64,000 nucleotides of DNA, from contig OZ244933.1 of NCBI GenBank assembly GCA_965222065.1, positions 2,046,001-2,110,000 on the forward strand, in the 5' to 3' direction. The notes beneath the pieces were generated by a model. The model was not told the origin of the DNA. It searched no databases and was given only the letters and a program-made list of their open reading frames with translations. Source of the stretch: GM7GCV1 sp965222065. GTDB taxonomy: Bacteria; Pseudomonadota; Gammaproteobacteria; Pseudomonadales; GM7GCV1. A program made the translations under genes and the position numbers. Position 1 is the first letter of the stretch. Each line of letters opens with the position of its first letter. Positions 38,604-47,595 of the stretch are shown here, piece after piece.

Positions 38604-39650
38604 ATGAGCAAGAACATATCACGCAGAAAGCTTTTGACCGCAGGCTCAACCGGCCTGATGGCTGGAGCGGTGGCGTCTACCGCCCATTCATGGTCATTGC
38701 CTTTTGTTGAGGGTGACCACCTGACCCAGTGGAGTCCACCCGCTGATGTCACACGCAACCTGACTCCAGGCTCTTCAGCCATTCGCTTGTGTAGTGCAGG
38801 ACACCGTTTAAGTAACACAAATGGTGACAACCCGGTTGAGCAGGTTGGGCGAATCAGGGAGGCGGGATACACAGCCGCCGAAGCCCGGTATGCGGGCTGG
38901 CAAGTAATGACCGATTCCCAGGCACGTGAGCTTAAAGAAGAGCTGCAAAGGCAGGATCTTTGGTTTTACACGGTTCACGTGTGGGACAATATTATCCATC
39001 CCGACCCGTACTTGCGTGAGCGAATCCATCGCGATTATCTGACAGCAGTTGAAATGGCTGAACAAATGGATATGGATTTTGTCCTGGTTCATACCGGCAG
39101 CCGTGCGTATGGCAAGCCCAATGATGCGGATCCCAGAAACTGGACAACGGAAACCTGGCAAATGGCAGTAGATGCCCTTAAGCAGGTTTTGGCTGATACG
39201 GCAGGTAGCCGAGTAAATCTGGCTGTTGAGGCAATCAATAACAACAACATGAATTCACCGGCCGCTCATGCCCAGCTTAGGGAAGACGTGGGGAGTGATC
39301 GCATCAAGGTCACCCTTGATCCCACAAACATGATCAATGCCAGCACATTGTTCCGTAATACCGAGCTTATAAACCAGTGCTTCGAGATGCTTGGCGAAGA
39401 CATCATGTATGCCCATGCGAAAGACATTAAATGGACAGGTATGCTGCCTGGTATGGAGTGGGTAGTCCCAGGTCAGGGTGAAATGGATTATGAAGTGTAT
39501 TTGACCCACCTCAGTCGTCTTGAGTCGCCACGTCCGTTAATGATGGAGTTTCTTAACCGGGGAGACTATGAAGGCCCGGATCAGTACCCAATGGGCAAGA
39601 AGTTCATCGAGGAAACGGCTGAGCGTCTTGGTGTAACGATTTACAGCTAA
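38604..39650 (+). CDS. Tat-exported sugar isomerase/epimerase-like TIM-barrel protein, copy 4
   Basis: 348 residues, ATG 38604 after AGGGGAA. It is a tandem paralogue of copy 3 (identical SRRKLLTAGSTG signal region; NLAVEAIN, KVTLDPTN, YAHAKDIKW and LMMEFLN motifs). Differences cluster around residues 60-100 (LCSAGHRLSNTNG, YAGWQVMT), as between copies 1 and 2, suggesting that this region selects substrate. It is probably co-transcribed with copy 3 (22-bp gap) and ended by a strong terminator. It lies convergent to the Tat-exported Gfo/Idh/MocA gene. Confidence 0.85.
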   Translation: MSKNISRRKLLTAGSTGLMAGAVASTAHSWSLPFVEGDHLTQWSPPADVTRNLTPGSSAIRLCSAGHRLSNTNGDNPVEQVGRIREAGYTAAEARYAGWQVMTDSQARELKEELQRQDLWFYTVHVWDNIIHPDPYLRERIHRDYLTAVEMAEQMDMDFVLVHTGSRAYGKPNDADPRNWTTETWQMAVDALKQVLADTAGSRVNLAVEAINNNNMNSPAAHAQLREDVGSDRIKVTLDPTNMINASTLFRNTELINQCFEMLGEDIMYAHAKDIKWTGMLPGMEWVVPGQGEMDYEVYLTHLSRLESPRPLMMEFLNRGDYEGPDQYPMGKKFIEETAERLGVTIYS

Positions 39651-39687
39651 ACAATAAACGTAGTACTGCATGCAGTATTTACTGTTA

Positions 39688-39722
39688 AAAAAAAGGGTAG
39701 ACACAATGTCTACCCTTTTTTT
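39688..39722. terminator. Bidirectional rho-independent terminator
   Basis: AAAAAAAGGGTAGACA / TGTCTACCCTTTTTTT with a 3-nt loop, between the convergent TIM-barrel and Gfo/Idh/MocA genes. Confidence 0.93.
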
Positions 39723-39738
39723 GTCTCGACGCTTGCGT

Positions 39739-40842
39739 TTAAACGTCAATGGTGGCGTTGGTATCAATATTCGGTGTTTGAACACGCCAGTCAGCCGGTA
39801 CCGTTCCCACTTTGACCGGGGCACCGCCGCGCTCCAGCCTGGAGTAGAAAGCCGTCAGGTAAATCTCGGTTTTCTTGCGGACAATGTCGTAGGGCTCAAA
39901 GTTCTCTTTGGTGTAGAACGTTCTTTGCATGTCCATAACCTGCGGCGCATATCGGTGAAGCAGATCCTCCTGCCAGGTATCGTAGCCACGTTCCATACTG
40001 ACACTGGCATTGCCATTGTCGCCATAAACATTGATATGGAATGAGTCAGGAATCCTGGCGCCGTCAATGGTGCAGACAAATGGTTGCTGGTCACCACTGC
40101 CAGGATACAGGTAGGTTTCATGCACATAGTTTGCACGTGTCTCGTGATCATAAAACAGCGAGACCTCTTCCACATCATAGCCAAGGATCTTCAGCATCAT
40201 AAACTGGATGTGGAAATGCATGGGAAAGTCCACTGTGTTGCCCACGGCCTGTACGGATCGGATGTTACCTACATTAGGTAACTTGTTTCTCAGTGCCGAG
40301 ATCTCCCGGTAGTGCTCATACTTGGCCGTGGCAATAATGGGTGCGCCACCCTTGGCCGCCGACTCAAGGATTTCGTCGATGTCACGAAGTGAGTAGGCGA
40401 AAGGACGAGTAAGGTAGGTAGGAACCCCGGCTTCCAGATAAGGTTTGGCCAGCGTTTTCATGTAAGGCGTATCAACCATGCCGGCAAAAATCAGCCCGTC
40501 AATGTGGCCAAGCATGTCATCGAAGTTCCTGACATGAACCATGTCCAGCCTTTCGGCAAACTCTCTTGCCGCTTCAGTATCGGGATCCCAGACATGGGTT
40601 AGCTCCATGCCTAAAAAAGGCATACCGAAATTTCCCCTGGGTGATCCAGGCTTGGTTGCTTCGATAATGTCAGCCCAGCTGTAGGTCATGAAAGACTGTC
40701 TTGATACGCCTATGACCCCGATTCGCAACTTGCGATCAGGGTTGGGATTTTCCTGGGCGTTTGCAGAACCCATCATGGAAGCAGCGCCAGCCGCTGCCAC
40801 AGTTCCGGCAATAAAGTTTCTTCGTGAGATTGAGTCAGACAT
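39739..40842 (-). CDS. Tat-exported Gfo/Idh/MocA-family protein with altered EKP motif
   Basis: 367 residues, ATG 40842 after GGGGGAA. Tat signal (SISRRNFIAG, cleavage near ANA-QEN). The Rossmann start LRIGVIGVSRQSF and the C-terminal alpha/beta domain match Gfo/Idh/MocA oxidoreductases, some of which are Tat-exported with bound NAD (Zymomonas glucose-fructose oxidoreductase). The usual EKP motif, whose Lys is catalytic, reads TRP here (YLTRPFAY), and the Rossmann glycines are atypical. The protein may have lost redox activity or use another residue. Possible partners are the TIM-barrel proteins next to it and the DUF1080 protein at 29.5 kb. Confidence 0.8.
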   Translation of the reverse strand: MSDSISRRNFIAGTVAAAGAASMMGSANAQENPNPDRKLRIGVIGVSRQSFMTYSWADIIEATKPGSPRGNFGMPFLGMELTHVWDPDTEAAREFAERLDMVHVRNFDDMLGHIDGLIFAGMVDTPYMKTLAKPYLEAGVPTYLTRPFAYSLRDIDEILESAAKGGAPIIATAKYEHYREISALRNKLPNVGNIRSVQAVGNTVDFPMHFHIQFMMLKILGYDVEEVSLFYDHETRANYVHETYLYPGSGDQQPFVCTIDGARIPDSFHINVYGDNGNASVSMERGYDTWQEDLLHRYAPQVMDMQRTFYTKENFEPYDIVRKKTEIYLTAFYSRLERGGAPVKVGTVPADWRVQTPNIDTNATIDV

Positions 40843-41005
40843 AAGTTCCCCCGGTTCTCTTTCTCTTAATTTTTATTGGTTTGAGTGCTCTCGCGCTCTT
40901 GCGAACATAGATATTAGATATAATGTACATGCATTTAAAGCATAATGCTGCTTCTAAAAATGAAATTCTGCTTATGAAAAGCCAAATGAGGGAAACCACT
41001 AAACA

Positions 41006-42169
41006 ATGAATATGAACGCTGCGCAATCGATCCTTGAATCATTACCGAATGACTGGCAACAAGCGACGCTGGTAGGCCGTCTCGACTTTGGGCAAGGACC
41101 GACGCCGGTTGTGATACGCAAAGGTCGTGTGACCGATGTCTCAGCCACTGCCCCGACTGTCGCCGGGTTACTGCAAAAATGGGGTCAGGATGTTTCCGGA
41201 AATGACCTGGGCGAATTAAAGGATCTGGATATCAAGACTTCATGGTCGGATCCGGAAGCTTCCCCCAGGTTATTGGCACCGGTTGATCTGCAAGTCATCA
41301 AGGCATCCGGCGTTACATTTGCCACCTCGGCTGTAGAGCGTGTTATTGAAGAACGTGCCCGCGGTGATGCCAACAAGGCTCACGAAATCAGAAGTTTGCT
41401 ACAAGACAAAATAGGCACGGAAATCCGGGCAGTTGTTCCCGGGTCAGCGGAAGCCGAAGCGCTGAAAGAGGTGCTTATTGCCGAGGGGCTTTGGTCCCAA
41501 TACCTGGAGGTTGCCATTGGCCCTTACGCTGAAATTTTCACCAAGGGGCCAGCGCTCTCGTCCATGGGATGGGGAGATTACATTGGTGTGCGTTCGGATT
41601 CGGACTGGAATAACCCCGAGCCCGAGGTTGCCATTGTGTGCGATGGACAAGGCAAACCAGTTGGCGCCACCCTGGGCAACGATGTCAATTTGAGAGACAT
41701 TGAAGGCCGAAGTGCACTCCTCCTGGGTAAGGCCAAGGACAATAATGCTTCCTGTAGCCTGGGGCCATTTATCCGGATTTTTGATGACACGTTCAGTATG
41801 GACGATATCCGCAAGGCGCTGGTGAAGCTGGAAGTTACCGGTTCTGATGGTTTCCGAATGGAAGGCGAGAGCTCCATGGCTGAGATCAGCCGTGATCCTC
41901 TGGAGCTGGTTGGTCAGGCTTTAAGTGAACACCAGTACCCTGACGGATTTGTGATCTTTCTGGGTACGCTGTTTGCGCCGACCCAGGATCGCGGTATTGA
42001 AGGACGCGGCTTCACTCACCAGGTAGGGGACCTTGTCCATATTTCTACCGAAAAGCTGGGTGTTCTCACCAACCAGGTGACAACCTCAGCGGATGCGCCG
42101 CCCTGGACATTCGGCCTGGGTGCCCTGATGGCTAACCTTTCATCTCGTGGCCTTTTAGGTAATTCGTAA
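41006..42169 (+). CDS. FAH-family sugar-acid dehydratase (2-keto-3-deoxy-xylonate/arabinonate dehydratase-like)
   Basis: 387 residues of the fumarylacetoacetate hydrolase fold. It resembles Caulobacter XylX (2-keto-3-deoxy-xylonate dehydratase) along its length: ATLVGRLDFGQGPTPVVIR, VTFATSAVERVIEERARGDA, SSMGWGDYIGVRSDS, WNNPEPEVA (metal Glu residues), GNDVNLRDIEGRSALLLGKA and KDNNASCSLGPF. The expected reaction dehydrates a 2-keto-3-deoxy pentonate to 2-oxoglutarate semialdehyde in the non-phosphorylative (Weimberg-type) pathway. That fits the sugar-acid genes at 10-19 kb. It is cytoplasmic. The start is ATG 41006 with GAGGGA 12 bases upstream (41012 is possible). Other pathway genes are not adjacent. 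Confidence 0.82.
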   Translation: MNMNAAQSILESLPNDWQQATLVGRLDFGQGPTPVVIRKGRVTDVSATAPTVAGLLQKWGQDVSGNDLGELKDLDIKTSWSDPEASPRLLAPVDLQVIKASGVTFATSAVERVIEERARGDANKAHEIRSLLQDKIGTEIRAVVPGSAEAEALKEVLIAEGLWSQYLEVAIGPYAEIFTKGPALSSMGWGDYIGVRSDSDWNNPEPEVAIVCDGQGKPVGATLGNDVNLRDIEGRSALLLGKAKDNNASCSLGPFIRIFDDTFSMDDIRKALVKLEVTGSDGFRMEGESSMAEISRDPLELVGQALSEHQYPDGFVIFLGTLFAPTQDRGIEGRGFTHQVGDLVHISTEKLGVLTNQVTTSADAPPWTFGLGALMANLSSRGLLGNS

Positions 42170-42181
42170 CAGCTGCTCCTG

Positions 42182-42215
42182 GCAGGAGCCGTATTCTCAG
42201 CGGCTCCTGCTCTAT
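42182..42215. terminator. Rho-independent terminator
   Basis: GCAGGAGCCG / CGGCTCCTGC, a 10-bp perfect stem with a 9-nt loop, then TCTATTTTCCTTT. It separates the dehydratase gene from the convergent ebo operon. Confidence 0.8.
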
Positions 42216-42221
42216 TTTCCT

Positions 42222-42932
42222 TTAGTCTCCCCTGACATGTCTTTGTGCCCAGCGGGTGACCAAAACCGTGATCACCCCGGCAATGAGCCATATGGGTGAC
42301 AAGAGGGCTGCCAATGCCAGCCCGTCGATAAGCCCCATACAGGCAATCATCCAGGGGATCACCGGGAAATTAAAACGGTTTCCGAGTTTGTTCTCATACC
42401 GCGCCACTACCGTTACTAGCAATGTGTAGCTTGCCTGTACTGCGCCCAGAATAAAGATAGTCGCAGGCGGTGAGGGACTCATGGCGAAGGCTGCAACGAT
42501 ATATACGCCCAGGCGTGTAGACGCCATAAGGAATACACTGGAAGCAAACTGTTTGTGCAAGATGTCGTAGGCAACAATCAATGACAACAAGCCGATCGCG
42601 GCAGCAAAACTGGGCGCAGTCTGGGCGAGTAAGACGAGTCCTGCCAGAAACAGCGCGATACTTATATTTAGTACCACTTTGGCCGATGTTTTTCCTGCCG
42701 GGATAGGTCGAAAGGGCTGATGTTTGGCATCCCAGTGCCGGTCACAATAGTCGTTAAAGCTCATTCCACCCGCATAGAGACAGGATAGTCCTGCCAGTAT
42801 CGCCAGTGTTTGTAATGGCTGAAATTCGCCACCAATGGTTGGCAGGGTAAGTGCGATTGCCGCAATGGCATTCATCCACACAGTGGGCAGGTTACTGACG
42901 CGTCCAAGCGTCAAGAGTGTTTTGGTATCCAT
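42222..42932 (-). CDS. eboC: EboC: UbiA-type prenyltransferase of the ebo cluster
   Basis: 236 residues with about eight hydrophobic helices. The first Asp-rich UbiA motif is FNDYCDRHWDAKH and the second region is VAYDILHKQFA, so it should bind a prenyl diphosphate with magnesium at the inner membrane. In the ebo (eustigmatophyte/bacteria operon) set, a UbiA protein is one of six conserved members, proposed to move or modify a biosynthetic precursor for the periplasm. It is last in the operon here, 7 bp after eboF; in the named order it sits between eboB and eboD. No clear ribosome binding site, so it may be translationally coupled. Confidence 0.85.
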   Translation of the reverse strand: MDTKTLLTLGRVSNLPTVWMNAIAAIALTLPTIGGEFQPLQTLAILAGLSCLYAGGMSFNDYCDRHWDAKHQPFRPIPAGKTSAKVVLNISIALFLAGLVLLAQTAPSFAAAIGLLSLIVAYDILHKQFASSVFLMASTRLGVYIVAAFAMSPSPPATIFILGAVQASYTLLVTVVARYENKLGNRFNFPVIPWMIACMGLIDGLALAALLSPIWLIAGVITVLVTRWAQRHVRGD

Positions 42933-42939
42933 GGATAGA

Positions 42940-44319
42940 TTATTTATTGTCTTTTACGTTGAACAGATGATCCAGAATCAGGCCACAAACTTCAGTAGAG
43001 TCTATCTGCCTGTCGGGAAGCAGCTCTGGTCTTGAGCTCATCAACAATGGAGTGGAGCGTTCGGTGCCATCATAAACACCGTGAGACCCCCTGATTTGAG
43101 AGGGATCGGTAGAAATAACATCCATAACATAGCGAAAACCCAACAGCTTTTGCAGAACTCGTCGAAGAACCTTCAATTTGGGAAAACGCAGATTGGGATC
43201 GAAAAACATTTCGCAGGGATCAAATCCCGGTTTTTTATGAATTTCGACCTGGTGGGCGTAATCCGGAGCCCGGGCTTCATCTTCCCAATAATAGTAGGTA
43301 AACCAGCTATCCGGCTCAGCCAGCAAGACCAGTTCTCCTGCACGTTCATGGTCCAGCCCGTACTCTCCACGCTCTGCGCCTTCCAGCACATGAGCAACGC
43401 CGGCTGTGTTTTTGAAAAGCTCCTTTATTTCGGCGATATCCTCTTTGGCCTGTATATAAATATGGGCAATTTGGTGGTCGCTCAGTGCAAAGGCGCGACA
43501 GGTGTGAAAATCCAGGTATTCCCTGCCCAGGTCAATTTTAAGAGATAGTTTACCGGCTTCACGAAGTATCCGGTTGGGATGCACAGGCCTGGATACCGGC
43601 ACAATGCCGTACTCCGACAACAGGATTATTTGGCATTCCCGCTCCGTGAAGTGATTGATAAGTTGGCCAACCACATCGTCAATTTCTCCCAGATCCCTGG
43701 CTAGATCACCCTCTGGCCCCTGTTTCTGCAGGCAGTAGTCGAGATGTGGCAGATACACCAGCTGAAGGGAAGGGCTGTAGGTGTCTTCAACATGGATGGC
43801 GGCATCAGCGATCCACTGGCTGGATTTGATACTGGTGGCAGGTCCCCAAAAATTGAACAGGGGGAAGGTGCCCAGCTTTTCGGTGAGAGTCTCCCGTAGT
43901 TCCAGTGGATAGGTGTAACAGTCCGGCATTTTTCGCCCATCCGCCAGATAAAGTGGGCGAGGGGTCAGCGTGTAATCCGCCCCGGTGGCCATGGCATACC
44001 ACCAGAAGGTATTGCTACAGGTAAAATCCGGATCGCGTTCGCGGGCCAGGTCCCAGATTTTGGGCGCCTGGATCAGCTGGTTACTCTGCCGCCACAGCCA
44101 GACTTCATTTTGATCCCGAAAATACCAACCGTTAGCAACAATGCCATGCTCACTGGGAGGCTTGCCAGTCAGATACGTTGCCTGGGCAGAGCAGGTGACT
44201 GCCGGTGTGTTCGGTTTGATCCGGGTGACACTGCCGGCGAGCCTGTTGATATTGGGCGTATGCTCCCCGAGCAGGTTTTTGGTCAGGCCGACGACATTGA
44301 TAACAACAGTTCGATTCAT
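42940..44319 (-). CDS. eboF: EboF: alkaline phosphatase-superfamily phosphodiesterase-like protein
   Basis: 459 residues of the type I phosphodiesterase/nucleotide pyrophosphatase fold (PF01663). The nucleophile Thr is present in NTPAVTCSAQATYLTGKPPS, a metal Asp/His pair in LPHLDY, and the last metal His in GSHGVYD. Two usual ligands differ: the N-terminal strand reads VINVVGL with Asn where Asp is normal, and the SDHG motif reads SEYG. The metal centre may be altered or this may be normal for EboF; I cannot compare. No signal peptide is evident. It sits between eboE and eboC on the same strand. Confidence 0.83.
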   Translation of the reverse strand: MNRTVVINVVGLTKNLLGEHTPNINRLAGSVTRIKPNTPAVTCSAQATYLTGKPPSEHGIVANGWYFRDQNEVWLWRQSNQLIQAPKIWDLARERDPDFTCSNTFWWYAMATGADYTLTPRPLYLADGRKMPDCYTYPLELRETLTEKLGTFPLFNFWGPATSIKSSQWIADAAIHVEDTYSPSLQLVYLPHLDYCLQKQGPEGDLARDLGEIDDVVGQLINHFTERECQIILLSEYGIVPVSRPVHPNRILREAGKLSLKIDLGREYLDFHTCRAFALSDHQIAHIYIQAKEDIAEIKELFKNTAGVAHVLEGAERGEYGLDHERAGELVLLAEPDSWFTYYYWEDEARAPDYAHQVEIHKKPGFDPCEMFFDPNLRFPKLKVLRRVLQKLLGFRYVMDVISTDPSQIRGSHGVYDGTERSTPLLMSSRPELLPDRQIDSTEVCGLILDHLFNVKDNK

Positions 44320-44357
44320 AGTGATTTGGTTGTTCCCAGGGCTTCAGGCTTGTCGGT

Positions 44358-45476
44358 TTACCCGGCTTGGCCGCTCAAAAGTTTCCTTACCCAGAGTAAT
44401 TCCCGGGTGATGTTTTCCGCAACAGTGCCGGAGCGGAGGTCGGATGGCAGTACAGAAAAACTATAGGTTTCCACTTCCAGTGGTATGTCTTCCCCAAGTA
44501 TTGGTAAAAGCTCTTTCAAAAAGTCCTGCGTAGTCCCGCAGTTTCCCAGATGTTCCAGAAAAATGGGCACATGAAAATGTACCCGACATTCATCGTATTT
44601 CTTGCCAGAGTTTAGGGCTTGGGCAAAGTCCGGAAGATCCTCGAAGCGGGTGTATTTATTTGTGCCTGTCTGCCGTCCCACTGCCTGATGCAAGTACACA
44701 GGCTCGTCAAATTCAAGTAAACGATCAAACTCTTCTTCGGTGGCTTTGAGAGCGCTGGAAACCTGAACCTTGCCGATGGGGATCTGGTGGTGCTGTATTT
44801 GCTGTAGACACTCGGCAGCATCCTCAAACTCAACGGCCTGGTGACAGCAGTCAAAGCAAAGACCGACATGTTCGCGCAGAGATTCGTCTAGGTTTAGCTG
44901 GTTGAAGAAATCAACGGCTTCGCTGATGGTTTCCAGAACGCACAGAGGCTCGGGCTCGATGGCCAAAACCAGCCTGGTTCCTGTTTGTTGATATAGCTGC
45001 TGATAGTGAGTGGCCACTTCAACGATATGCTCGTTCACCTTTGGCCAATCAGAATCGCCAAAAGCAGATTTAAACGCGACCGGCACTGTAGAAATAGAGA
45101 TATGTTTGGCGTCAGGCTGGAGCCGGGTAGCGAGGCTGCCCAGCAACTTGCTGTAGTTTGCTCGCTCGGGGTCTCGCCAGTCAGGCAAGTAGACGTTCTC
45201 CTTTACGCGTTCATTATGAAATACGCCGTAGGGAAAACCGTTAATGGTTAGCAGGTAGCAGTTATGGGTGCGACACCAGTCTGTAAACTCCTCAATGGCT
45301 CTATCGTCAGTCTCAAGCTCTTTGGCCGCCTGCCCGGAGATTCTCAGTCCGAGGGGAAAAGGCGTGTCCGGGTCAAAATGACTCCGGACTTCAAGCACAT
45401 GACCGTTGAGGTTGCGCATGACATCTTGCCAGCCCTCTCCGGCATGAATATTTGTGCAATAGGTTAGTGCGGCCAT
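44358..45476 (-). CDS. eboE: EboE: TIM-barrel metabolite traffic protein
   Basis: 372 residues, ATG 45476 with GGAAGGA upstream, overlapping the end of eboD by 13 bp. It is a xylose isomerase-like TIM barrel with the distinctive EboE opening (LTYCTNIHAGEGW) and LLTINGFPYGVFHNERVKE near residue 80. Possible metal residues are in LAIEPEP (Glu), GLCFDCCHQ (Asp/His) and VHFHVPIF (His). EboE proteins are conserved members of ebo clusters. In cyanobacterial scytonemin producers the ebo genes are needed for a precursor to reach the periplasm, but the reaction of EboE is not known. It differs from the Tat-exported TIM barrels here in lacking a signal. Confidence 0.9.
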   Translation of the reverse strand: MAALTYCTNIHAGEGWQDVMRNLNGHVLEVRSHFDPDTPFPLGLRISGQAAKELETDDRAIEEFTDWCRTHNCYLLTINGFPYGVFHNERVKENVYLPDWRDPERANYSKLLGSLATRLQPDAKHISISTVPVAFKSAFGDSDWPKVNEHIVEVATHYQQLYQQTGTRLVLAIEPEPLCVLETISEAVDFFNQLNLDESLREHVGLCFDCCHQAVEFEDAAECLQQIQHHQIPIGKVQVSSALKATEEEFDRLLEFDEPVYLHQAVGRQTGTNKYTRFEDLPDFAQALNSGKKYDECRVHFHVPIFLEHLGNCGTTQDFLKELLPILGEDIPLEVETYSFSVLPSDLRSGTVAENITRELLWVRKLLSGQAG

Positions 45477-46609
45477 TTTCCTTCCAGCATTTGCTGGCGG
45501 GCGTTTGCCATGAGCTCAATATCAATCTCGTGAACCTCGACCGCTGAGCCTTCACCCGTTAGCAGGGTAATGCAAAGTTGCCCGCCCAGATGTTCGCGAA
45601 AATCTTCCAGTGCGCGGTGAATATCCAGCGATTCCAGGGCCGGGTGGGACAGGCGGAAGCCCACACCTTCCAGTGTCTCGCGAATACGAACCAGATTTTC
45701 CCTGGTAATCATGCCTTTTAGGAAGGAATACAGGGAGTCCATGGCGACGCCGATCGCGACAGCTTCGCCGTGGCGCAGATCGCCGCCTGACATTTCTTCC
45801 AGTCGGTGAGCGCCCCAATGACCAAAGTCCAGGGGGCGGGCACTGCCTTGTTCGAAAGGATCCCCACTGGTGCGAATGTGCCTGAGGTGTAATTCGGCAC
45901 AGCGAACAATCATATCTTCCGTGGGTTCGGTATCGAATCGCGAGAGTTGCTCGCGGTGCCGGTGTAACCAGTCAAAGAAGTCGGCGTCGCGGATGAGCGA
46001 TACCTTCACGGCTTCGGCAATACCTGAAACCCGATCCCGTTCCGGGAGGCTATCAAGAAAATCAAAATCGTTGATAACGGCATAAGGGGCGGTAAAACAA
46101 CCCAGATAGTTTTTGCGTCCGCGGTAGTTTACGGCGTTCTTTACACCGATTCCGGCGTCGTTTTGACCCAGAACCGTCGTGGGCATGCGGATCAGCCTAA
46201 TGCCGCGGTGGGCCGTGGCAGCGGCATAACCAATGGCATCAATGACTGCGCCACCACCAATGACCAGGACAAAACTGTGCCGGTCGATATTGTCTGTCTG
46301 TGTACGCGTATAAAACTCTTCAACTTCGGTGGGCTCGGCCTTGCAGACTTCGCCGCCCCGAACGGTCATCGGCGGGTTAATAAGTTCAATAACATCGCCA
46401 TGTATATTGGCGTAGTGCTCAAGTCGGTCGAGAAGATCTGAGTGAACTTCCAAAACCCTTGAGTCAATTACGGGCAGCACGCGGTGGGGGCCATTTCCTG
46501 CCCGACCAAAGAGATCTGCCAGCAGCATGTTTTCCGGCGCGAAGATATCCCGGTCAAAACAGACCGGATACTCGTAGGTAATGCTAAAACGCTGATCGAT
46601 TTGCAACAC
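45464..46609 (-). CDS. eboD: EboD: 3-dehydroquinate synthase-like protein
   Basis: 381 residues with a GTG start at 46609 (GTG TTG CAA), 16 bp after the eboB stop. It is a sugar-phosphate cyclase fold: LVIGGGAVIDAIGY and RMPTTVLGQNDAGIGVKNAVN for NAD and substrate, then EAVKVSLIRD and HGEAVAIGVAMD. It resembles AroB and related cyclases such as those making 2-epi-5-epi-valiolone. Its place in a six-gene ebo set identifies it as EboD rather than the housekeeping AroB. It probably cyclises or binds a sugar-phosphate-like precursor, but the substrate is unknown. Confidence 0.9.
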   Translation of the reverse strand: MLQIDQRFSITYEYPVCFDRDIFAPENMLLADLFGRAGNGPHRVLPVIDSRVLEVHSDLLDRLEHYANIHGDVIELINPPMTVRGGEVCKAEPTEVEEFYTRTQTDNIDRHSFVLVIGGGAVIDAIGYAAATAHRGIRLIRMPTTVLGQNDAGIGVKNAVNYRGRKNYLGCFTAPYAVINDFDFLDSLPERDRVSGIAEAVKVSLIRDADFFDWLHRHREQLSRFDTEPTEDMIVRCAELHLRHIRTSGDPFEQGSARPLDFGHWGAHRLEEMSGGDLRHGEAVAIGVAMDSLYSFLKGMITRENLVRIRETLEGVGFRLSHPALESLDIHRALEDFREHLGGQLCITLLTGEGSAVEVHEIDIELMANARQQMLEGKWPH

Positions 46610-46625
46610 TTCTGCAAAAACCGGA

Positions 46626-47522
46626 TTAGTTTTCTACGGGGGTGTCGATTCGCGGTTTTTGACCGCGTAGTACGGTGTTATCACTGTACGACTGGCTTTG
46701 GTCAATCACGGGGTCGCGCATGAGTTCATCGACATCTATTTGCCCGGACTGGGCGTAGGCATCCAATGCATTTTTCCAGCAAGTGAGCTCAATGTCAGAT
46801 TGCCCAATACCACGCTCTTTCATTAAGTAAGCGGTCTTGGGAACGGACAGGGGATCGCTCACTCCCCAGTCGGCAGAGCTATCGACAATAATTCTTTCAG
46901 GGCCATACTGCCGTACCACTTCAACCATGCGTTCAGAACCCATCTTGGTGTTGGGGTAGATGGTAAAGGCAGCCCAGGCACCGGCATCGAGCACACTTTG
47001 CACGGTTTCTTCATTGTTGTGATCAATAATCAGCTTGTGCATGGGCACGCCCATTTCACGCGCCACATCAATACTGCGGATAATGCCGTTTTTCTTGTCG
47101 CGGTGCGGGGAGTGCACCATGACTACCATATCGTGATCCACGGCAAACTTTAGTTGCTCCTGGTAGACCCATTCCTCCGCCGGAGTGATTTCGTCGTAGC
47201 CAATCTCACCGATAGCCACTACACCTTCTTTCAGGGCGAATTCCGGCAGGATGTCCAGAGCTTCCCTGGCTAGCCCCTCATTATTGGCTTCCTTGGAGTT
47301 TACCCCGATCGCACAGTAGTGATTGATGCCAAATTGAGATGCACGAAACCGTTCCCAGCCAACCAGGCTGGCGAAATAATCGATGAAACTGCCGACATTC
47401 GTACGAGGCTGACCCATCCAGAAAGCCGGCTCAATCACAGCACGTATACCGGCGTCAGCCATATTCTGGTAATCGTCGGTCGTTCGGCTTGTCATGTGAA
47501 TGTGTGGATCAAAAAATCTCAT
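46626..47522 (-). CDS. eboB: EboB: TatD-family metal-dependent hydrolase
   Basis: 298 residues, ATG 47522 after AAGAGA. It is an amidohydrolase-like TIM barrel. Metal ligands are visible as DPHIHM at the N-terminus, GEIGYDE (Glu), VMVHSPH (His), IIDHNNE (His) and IVDSSADWG (Asp). It is close to TatD nucleases/hydrolases but is the EboB member of ebo clusters, with the characteristic AFWMGQPRTNVGSFIDYF segment near residue 35. It is cytoplasmic. It is the second gene of the operon, 73 bp after eboA and 16 bp before eboD. Its substrate in the ebo system is unknown. Confidence 0.9.
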   Translation of the reverse strand: MRFFDPHIHMTSRTTDDYQNMADAGIRAVIEPAFWMGQPRTNVGSFIDYFASLVGWERFRASQFGINHYCAIGVNSKEANNEGLAREALDILPEFALKEGVVAIGEIGYDEITPAEEWVYQEQLKFAVDHDMVVMVHSPHRDKKNGIIRSIDVAREMGVPMHKLIIDHNNEETVQSVLDAGAWAAFTIYPNTKMGSERMVEVVRQYGPERIIVDSSADWGVSDPLSVPKTAYLMKERGIGQSDIELTCWKNALDAYAQSGQIDVDELMRDPVIDQSQSYSDNTVLRGQKPRIDTPVEN

Positions 47523-47595
47523 AAAAGTCTCTTCTGTTGTGTAGCCGGTAACCGGGGTTAATACGTGTTTTGTCGGCGTTTGATTTACTGACCAG

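Noticed and set aside
45464..46609. Annotation of this gene as housekeeping aroB
   Set aside because: Its five neighbours are all ebo-type genes, so EboD is the better call.
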